Positions 24,341 through 26,811 of a DNA stretch of 26,811 bases are shown one piece after another. Each line of letters begins with the position of its first letter. Position 1 is the first letter of the stretch. A program made the position numbers and the translations under genes. The stretch spans positions 4,704-31,514 of the forward strand of contig DLZQ01000075.1 in the NCBI GenBank assembly GCA_003447295.1. The letters are read 5' to 3'. Under the pieces are notes generated by a model. It was not told where the DNA came from. It made no database searches and saw only the letters and a list, made by a program, of their open reading frames with translations. The stretch is from Lachnospiraceae bacterium (GTDB taxonomy: Bacteria > Bacillota > Clostridia > Lachnospirales > Lachnospiraceae).

Positions 24341-24588
24341 GTTTCTTACTGTTTGCTTAGATTTCTACTGTTTCCTTAGGTTTCTACTGTTTTCTTAGGT
24401 TTCTACTGTTTCCTTAGGTTTCTACTGTTTGCTTAGATTTCTACTGCTTGCTTAGATTTCTACTGTTTGCTTAGATTTCTACTGCTTGCTTAGATTTCTA
24501 CTGCTTGCTTAGATTTCTACTGCTTGCTTAGATTTCTACTGCTTGCTTGGGTTTCTACTGTTTGCTTAGATTTCTACTGTTTCCTTAG
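24341..24588. repeat. 19-bp tandem repeat array, 13 copies, upstream of the GTPase-nuclease gene
   Basis: The unit ATTTCTACTGCTTGCTTAG (plus strand) repeats head-to-tail with no spacers. Copy 1 (24341-24360) has one extra T; twelve copies of exactly 19 bp follow from 24361 to 24588. Variation is limited to position 1 (A/G), position 11 (T/C) and TGC/TCC/TTC in the second half. The array begins 43 nt upstream of the GTPase-nuclease ATG, so it lies in its leader or promoter zone. On either strand the unit holds stop codons, so it is not coding. The rest of the 24299-24827 gap is T-rich on the plus strand with no gene that I can support. Confidence 0.95.
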
Positions 24589-24766
24589 ACTTCTTATCAC
24601 TTTATCATTATTTTTTTATCACTTTATTATCCATTTCTTGTCTATCTATTATCTGTTTCTTACCGCCTTTTTACCGCTTCTTTATCTTTACAATCTACGA
24701 TACTATATTTTTTCCGTTTTTCCAACTGTTTTATCTATCTTGAGGATGTCAATCTTGCGGATGTCA

Positions 24767-24796
24767 TTGCCAATCCGCTTACAGATAGGCTATAAT
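24767..24796 (+). promoter_or_regulatory. Sigma-A-type promoter of the HAD gene
   Basis: TTGCCA (24767-24772) and TATAAT (24791-24796) with an 18-nt spacer face the HAD phosphatase gene, leaving about 25 nt of leader before the RBS AGGAGG and the ATG at 24828. Confidence 0.7.
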
Positions 24797-24827
24797 CATA
24801 GCATACTTTCCATTAACAGGAGGAGCT

Positions 24828-25622
24828 ATGATCAAATTGATTGCAACCGACATTGACGGTACGCTGCTAAAAGACGGTACGCTGATGCTGGATCCCGAAT
24901 ATATGACTGTGATTGATAAACTCACCGAAAAAGGAATCATTTTCGTTGCCTGTTCCGGCAGACAATTTATCAGTGAACGGAAGCTTTTTGCTCCCATACG
25001 GGATAAGCTTCTCTATATCACGGATGGCGGCACGGTAGTCCGTACCCCGCACAAAATTTTAAAAGTCCACACTCTGCCTGAAGATGTCTGGCATGGGATG
25101 TGCGAAACAGTCCGAAACAACCTGCCGGACTGTGATTGTTTTATTGCCACCCCGGACTATTGTCTGGCGGAAGATGCTGGAAGCCGCATGTTCCGATGGC
25201 TCACAGATTCCTACGGATATGATATCCGCGAAGTTCCGGATCTGTTAAAAACGCCTGTGGACAACGTGATCAAATTCACTGTATATCACCCTTCGGCATG
25301 TGAAGAAATGTGTGCCCCTCTTTTCACTCCCACCTGGCAGACCAAGGCTAAAATCGCTTCCTCCGGCAAAGAATGGATGGACTGTAACCCGTTAGGTGTC
25401 AACAAAGGAACCGCTATTCGGTTTTTGCAGGAATATCTCGGCATTGCCCCGGAGGAGACCTGCACTTTCGGAGACAATCTGAATGATATAGAAATGCTTG
25501 AGAGCGCCGGAACCAGCTATGCCGTATCCAATGCAAGAGAGGAAGTAATCGCTGCCGCAAAGGGAACCTGCGCACCTTATTGGGAAAACGGCGTGCTGCA
25601 AGTATTAAAAACTTTTCTCTAA
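24828..25622 (+). CDS. Cof-type HAD-superfamily phosphatase
   Basis: 264 residues. HAD motif I is ATDIDGTLL (nucleophile D8, acid/base D10); motif II lies in FVACSGRQF; motif III Lys precedes CTFGDNLNDIEMLESAG, the motif IV acid pair. The cap between motifs II and III is of type IIB as in Cof/YidA proteins, which hydrolyse sugar phosphates, FMN, PLP or other small phosphates; Cof was first linked to thiamine-pyrimidine precursors. The next gene is a thiamine importer, but an independent promoter and riboswitch separate them, so co-function is only a hint. RBS AGGAGG is 4 nt from ATG. Length is normal. The stop is 2 nt from the -35 of the thiT promoter. Confidence 0.93.
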   Translation: MIKLIATDIDGTLLKDGTLMLDPEYMTVIDKLTEKGIIFVACSGRQFISERKLFAPIRDKLLYITDGGTVVRTPHKILKVHTLPEDVWHGMCETVRNNLPDCDCFIATPDYCLAEDAGSRMFRWLTDSYGYDIREVPDLLKTPVDNVIKFTVYHPSACEEMCAPLFTPTWQTKAKIASSGKEWMDCNPLGVNKGTAIRFLQEYLGIAPEETCTFGDNLNDIEMLESAGTSYAVSNAREEVIAAAKGTCAPYWENGVLQVLKTFL

Positions 25623-25624
25623 GC

Positions 25625-25653
25625 TTGACACTGTCACGATAAAGCAATATAGT
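25625..25653 (+). promoter_or_regulatory. Promoter of the TPP riboswitch-thiT transcript
   Basis: TTGACA (25625-25630) is exact consensus and TATAGT (25648-25653) near consensus, with the optimal 17-nt spacer. The start should fall near 25660, just before the riboswitch P1 stem. Confidence 0.8.
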
Positions 25654-25671
25654 AAGGAAGTAAATATTATA

Positions 25672-25771
25672 TTCCGCTAGGGGAGCGCATCGCTGAGATT
25701 GAAGTGCTGTAAAACTATGCCATCACTTCTAACCCTCACTACTTGAACCGGATAATACCGGCGTAAGGAAG
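25672..25771 (+). ncRNA. TPP (THI-box) riboswitch aptamer
   Basis: The conserved THI-box blocks are all present: GGGGAGC (25680-25686), GCTGAGA (25692-25698), CCCTC...ACTTGAACCGGATAATACCGG (about 25733-25761) and GCGTAAGGAA (25761-25770). P1 is formed by TTCC (25672-25675) with GGAA (25767-25770). The variable stem (about 25700-25730) is short. TPP binding would switch off the downstream thiamine importer. Confidence 0.95.
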
Positions 25772-25800
25772 CACAGATTTCATGCAGTTATCGTCTACAT

Positions 25801-25916
25801 ATACACTGCTGATAACAGTGTATGAGAACCGTACATTATAAGAGTGCCGTTCAAGACTGTAATTTTTGCATGGATACGATGTTGTCCCTCCTCGCGCATA
25901 CGAAGGAGGATTTTTT
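25801..25916 (+). promoter_or_regulatory. Expression platform of the TPP riboswitch, with a terminator that also hides the thiT RBS
   Basis: A first hairpin ATACACTG/CAGTGTAT (25801-25808/25816-25823) is followed by GTTCAAG (25849-25855). That segment is complementary to CTTGAAC (25742-25748) inside the aptamer and so could form the ligand-free alternative structure. CCTCC-TCG (25887-25894) then pairs with CGA-A-GGAGG (25101 excluded; arm at 25901-25909) and is followed by six U (25911-25916), a classical terminator. The 3' arm of this terminator is also the AAGGAGG Shine-Dalgarno of thiT, with the ATG right after the U-run. Confidence 0.75.
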
Positions 25917-26627
25917 ATGTTGTACAATGTTGTTGTGAATGACTGGGGCGAGACTACTTATGTCCCCACTGCTCTGGGCAATGTCCTGTTAGTGGTTGTC
26001 CTGATCGCTCTGCTGGCTGTGGCCGTTGTATTTGCCCGTAAGCAGAGAAATAAGACCGGCTCTGACGACGGTGACCGGAAAATGGCTCACAGTAAGCTGA
26101 CCGTAAAGCAGCTGGCTTTTTGCGCTATGGCAATCGCTCTTGGAACTGTGTTGTCTAACATCAAGCTGTTCCATTTTCCTACCGGCGGTTCCATTACGCT
26201 TCTGTCCATGCTGGTGATCTGCCTGCCCGGTTACTGGTTTGGTCTGGGTGCAGGTATTGCCACCGGCGTAGCTTACGGTGTGTTACAGCTTCTCATCGAT
26301 CCTTATGTATTGTATCCCATGCAGTTGATCGTTGATTACATTTTGGCTTTCGGTGCTCTGGGATTGTCCGGTCTCTTCTCCAATGCGAAGTTCGGACTGC
26401 TGAAAGGATATATCACCGCTGTGCTGGGCAGATATGTATTCGCCGTGATCTCAGGATGGATCTTCTTTGGCGCGTATGCCTGGGAAGGCTGGGATCCCCT
26501 GCCCTATTCCCTCGCCTACAATGCGATCTATATCTTCGCTGAAGCGGCAGTAACATTACTGATCCTGTCCGTGAAACCGGTGCAGAATCTGTTCTCGAAG
26601 TTAAAACAGATGGCTTTAAATGATTAG
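25917..26627 (+). CDS. thiT: ThiT-type thiamine ECF transporter substrate-binding subunit
   Basis: 236 residues. S-component that binds thiamine and works with a shared EcfA-A'-T energising module (not in this window). The core (about 60-230) has six hydrophobic segments and the ThiT signatures LFHFPTGGSITLLSML (84-99), LPGYWFGLGAGIATGVAYGVLQLL, and the later WEGWDPLPYSLAYN (189-202) with aromatic residues of the binding pocket. The usual protein is about 180-190 residues; here about 55 extra N-terminal residues include an additional helix (about 17-40). ATG at 25917 is chosen, not the upstream one at 25866, because AAGGAGG lies 7 nt before it. The TPP riboswitch directly upstream confirms the ligand class. 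Confidence 0.94.
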   Translation: MLYNVVVNDWGETTYVPTALGNVLLVVVLIALLAVAVVFARKQRNKTGSDDGDRKMAHSKLTVKQLAFCAMAIALGTVLSNIKLFHFPTGGSITLLSMLVICLPGYWFGLGAGIATGVAYGVLQLLIDPYVLYPMQLIVDYILAFGALGLSGLFSNAKFGLLKGYITAVLGRYVFAVISGWIFFGAYAWEGWDPLPYSLAYNAIYIFAEAAVTLLILSVKPVQNLFSKLKQMALND

Positions 26628-26648
26628 GTAGATTGAGAGTTTACGCGA

Positions 26649-26804
26649 GCAATGAGCCACGCATAGGCAAAATAAGAACCGTGATTGGGAGCTTGCTCAC
26701 AAATCACGGTTTTTATTTTTGCCGTGATGCGGCGAACGCCGCGAAGAGAAATGCGATTGGCAGCATTTTTTGCTGACAATCTTATGAATAGCGTGGCTCA
26801 TTGC
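26649..26804. repeat. Nested inverted-repeat element after thiT
   Basis: A perfect 14-bp outer inverted repeat, GCAATGAGCCACGC (26649-26662) and GCGTGGCTCATTGC (26791-26804), encloses three further hairpins: the thiT terminator (26677-26711), GCGGCG-AA-CGCCGC (26729-26742), and GATTG-GCAGCA/TGCTG-A-CAATC (26755-26781). The whole 156-bp block can fold as one multi-branched structure. It has no reading frame that I can support. It could be a short mobile or REP-like intergenic repeat, or a structured RNA. Confidence 0.6.
26677..26720 (+). terminator. Intrinsic terminator downstream of thiT
   Basis: AACCGTGATT (26677-26686) pairs with AATCACGGTT (26702-26711), capped by a GAGC-TT-GCTC inner stem, and is followed by TTTATTTTT. 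It is a good rho-independent terminator about 50 nt after the thiT stop. Confidence 0.85.
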
Positions 26805-26811
26805 GGAGAAC

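Noticed and set aside
24341..24588. Possible CRISPR array
   Set aside because: Units are 19 bp and directly adjacent with no unique spacers, and no cas genes are visible.

Overview
The window looks like chromosomal DNA of a gut-type Clostridia, most likely Lachnospiraceae. The support is a CpsB/CpsC/CpsD-type Gram-positive polysaccharide module, class B sortase and LCP proteins, a TPP-riboswitch ThiT importer, and a TetM-like GTPase carrying a Rae1-type NYN domain. The assignment rests on recognising protein families, not on a database search.

Layout. (1) 1-1810: insertion-sequence debris, namely the 3' end of an IS21-type istB and a frameshifted, truncated ISL3-type transposase. (2) 1921-17542, minus strand: one long exopolysaccharide/capsule operon read from right to left. 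Its head (17542-12362: sortase B, LCP ligase, small secreted protein, CpsB phosphatase, CpsC, CpsD kinase) has ordinary base composition. Its distal part (about 12330-1921) is clearly more AT-rich and holds the glycan-specific genes: a truncated initiating-transferase membrane domain, a dTMP kinase-like protein, a DegT aminotransferase, a PglC-type sugar transferase, two ATP-grasp ligases, an SDR epimerase, a Wzy-like polymerase, a WecF (GT56)-like transferase and a Wzx flippase. (3) 17543-17766: a divergent control region with a near-consensus promoter overlapped by a perfect 11-bp inverted repeat, facing an XRE regulator (17767-18117). (4) 18126-21515, minus: GT2 glycosyltransferase, MutY, a DUF1653 protein and a small membrane-anchored protein. 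(5) 21620-24298, minus: an 892-aa TetM-like GTPase fused to a Rae1-like ribonuclease domain, with a 13-copy 19-bp tandem array upstream. (6) 24828-26627, plus: a Cof-type HAD phosphatase, then a promoter, TPP riboswitch and thiT. (7) 26640-26811: a densely hairpinned intergenic element.

How it fits together. In the EPS locus, the sugar transferase loads the first sugar phosphate on undecaprenyl phosphate. The aminotransferase, SDR and ATP-grasp enzymes plausibly make and decorate an amino sugar, and the WecF-like enzyme extends the lipid-linked sugar. Wzx flips it, Wzy polymerises it, CpsBCD set chain length, and LCP (perhaps with SrtB and the small PKTG protein) attaches product to the wall. 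The XRE protein is the obvious candidate repressor.

The most unusual item is the GTPase-ribonuclease fusion. It suggests a factor that enters the ribosomal A site like EF-G/TetM and carries an mRNA-cleaving domain. Its domain IV tip lacks the tetracycline-displacing loop, so a plain 'tetracycline resistance' label is probably wrong.
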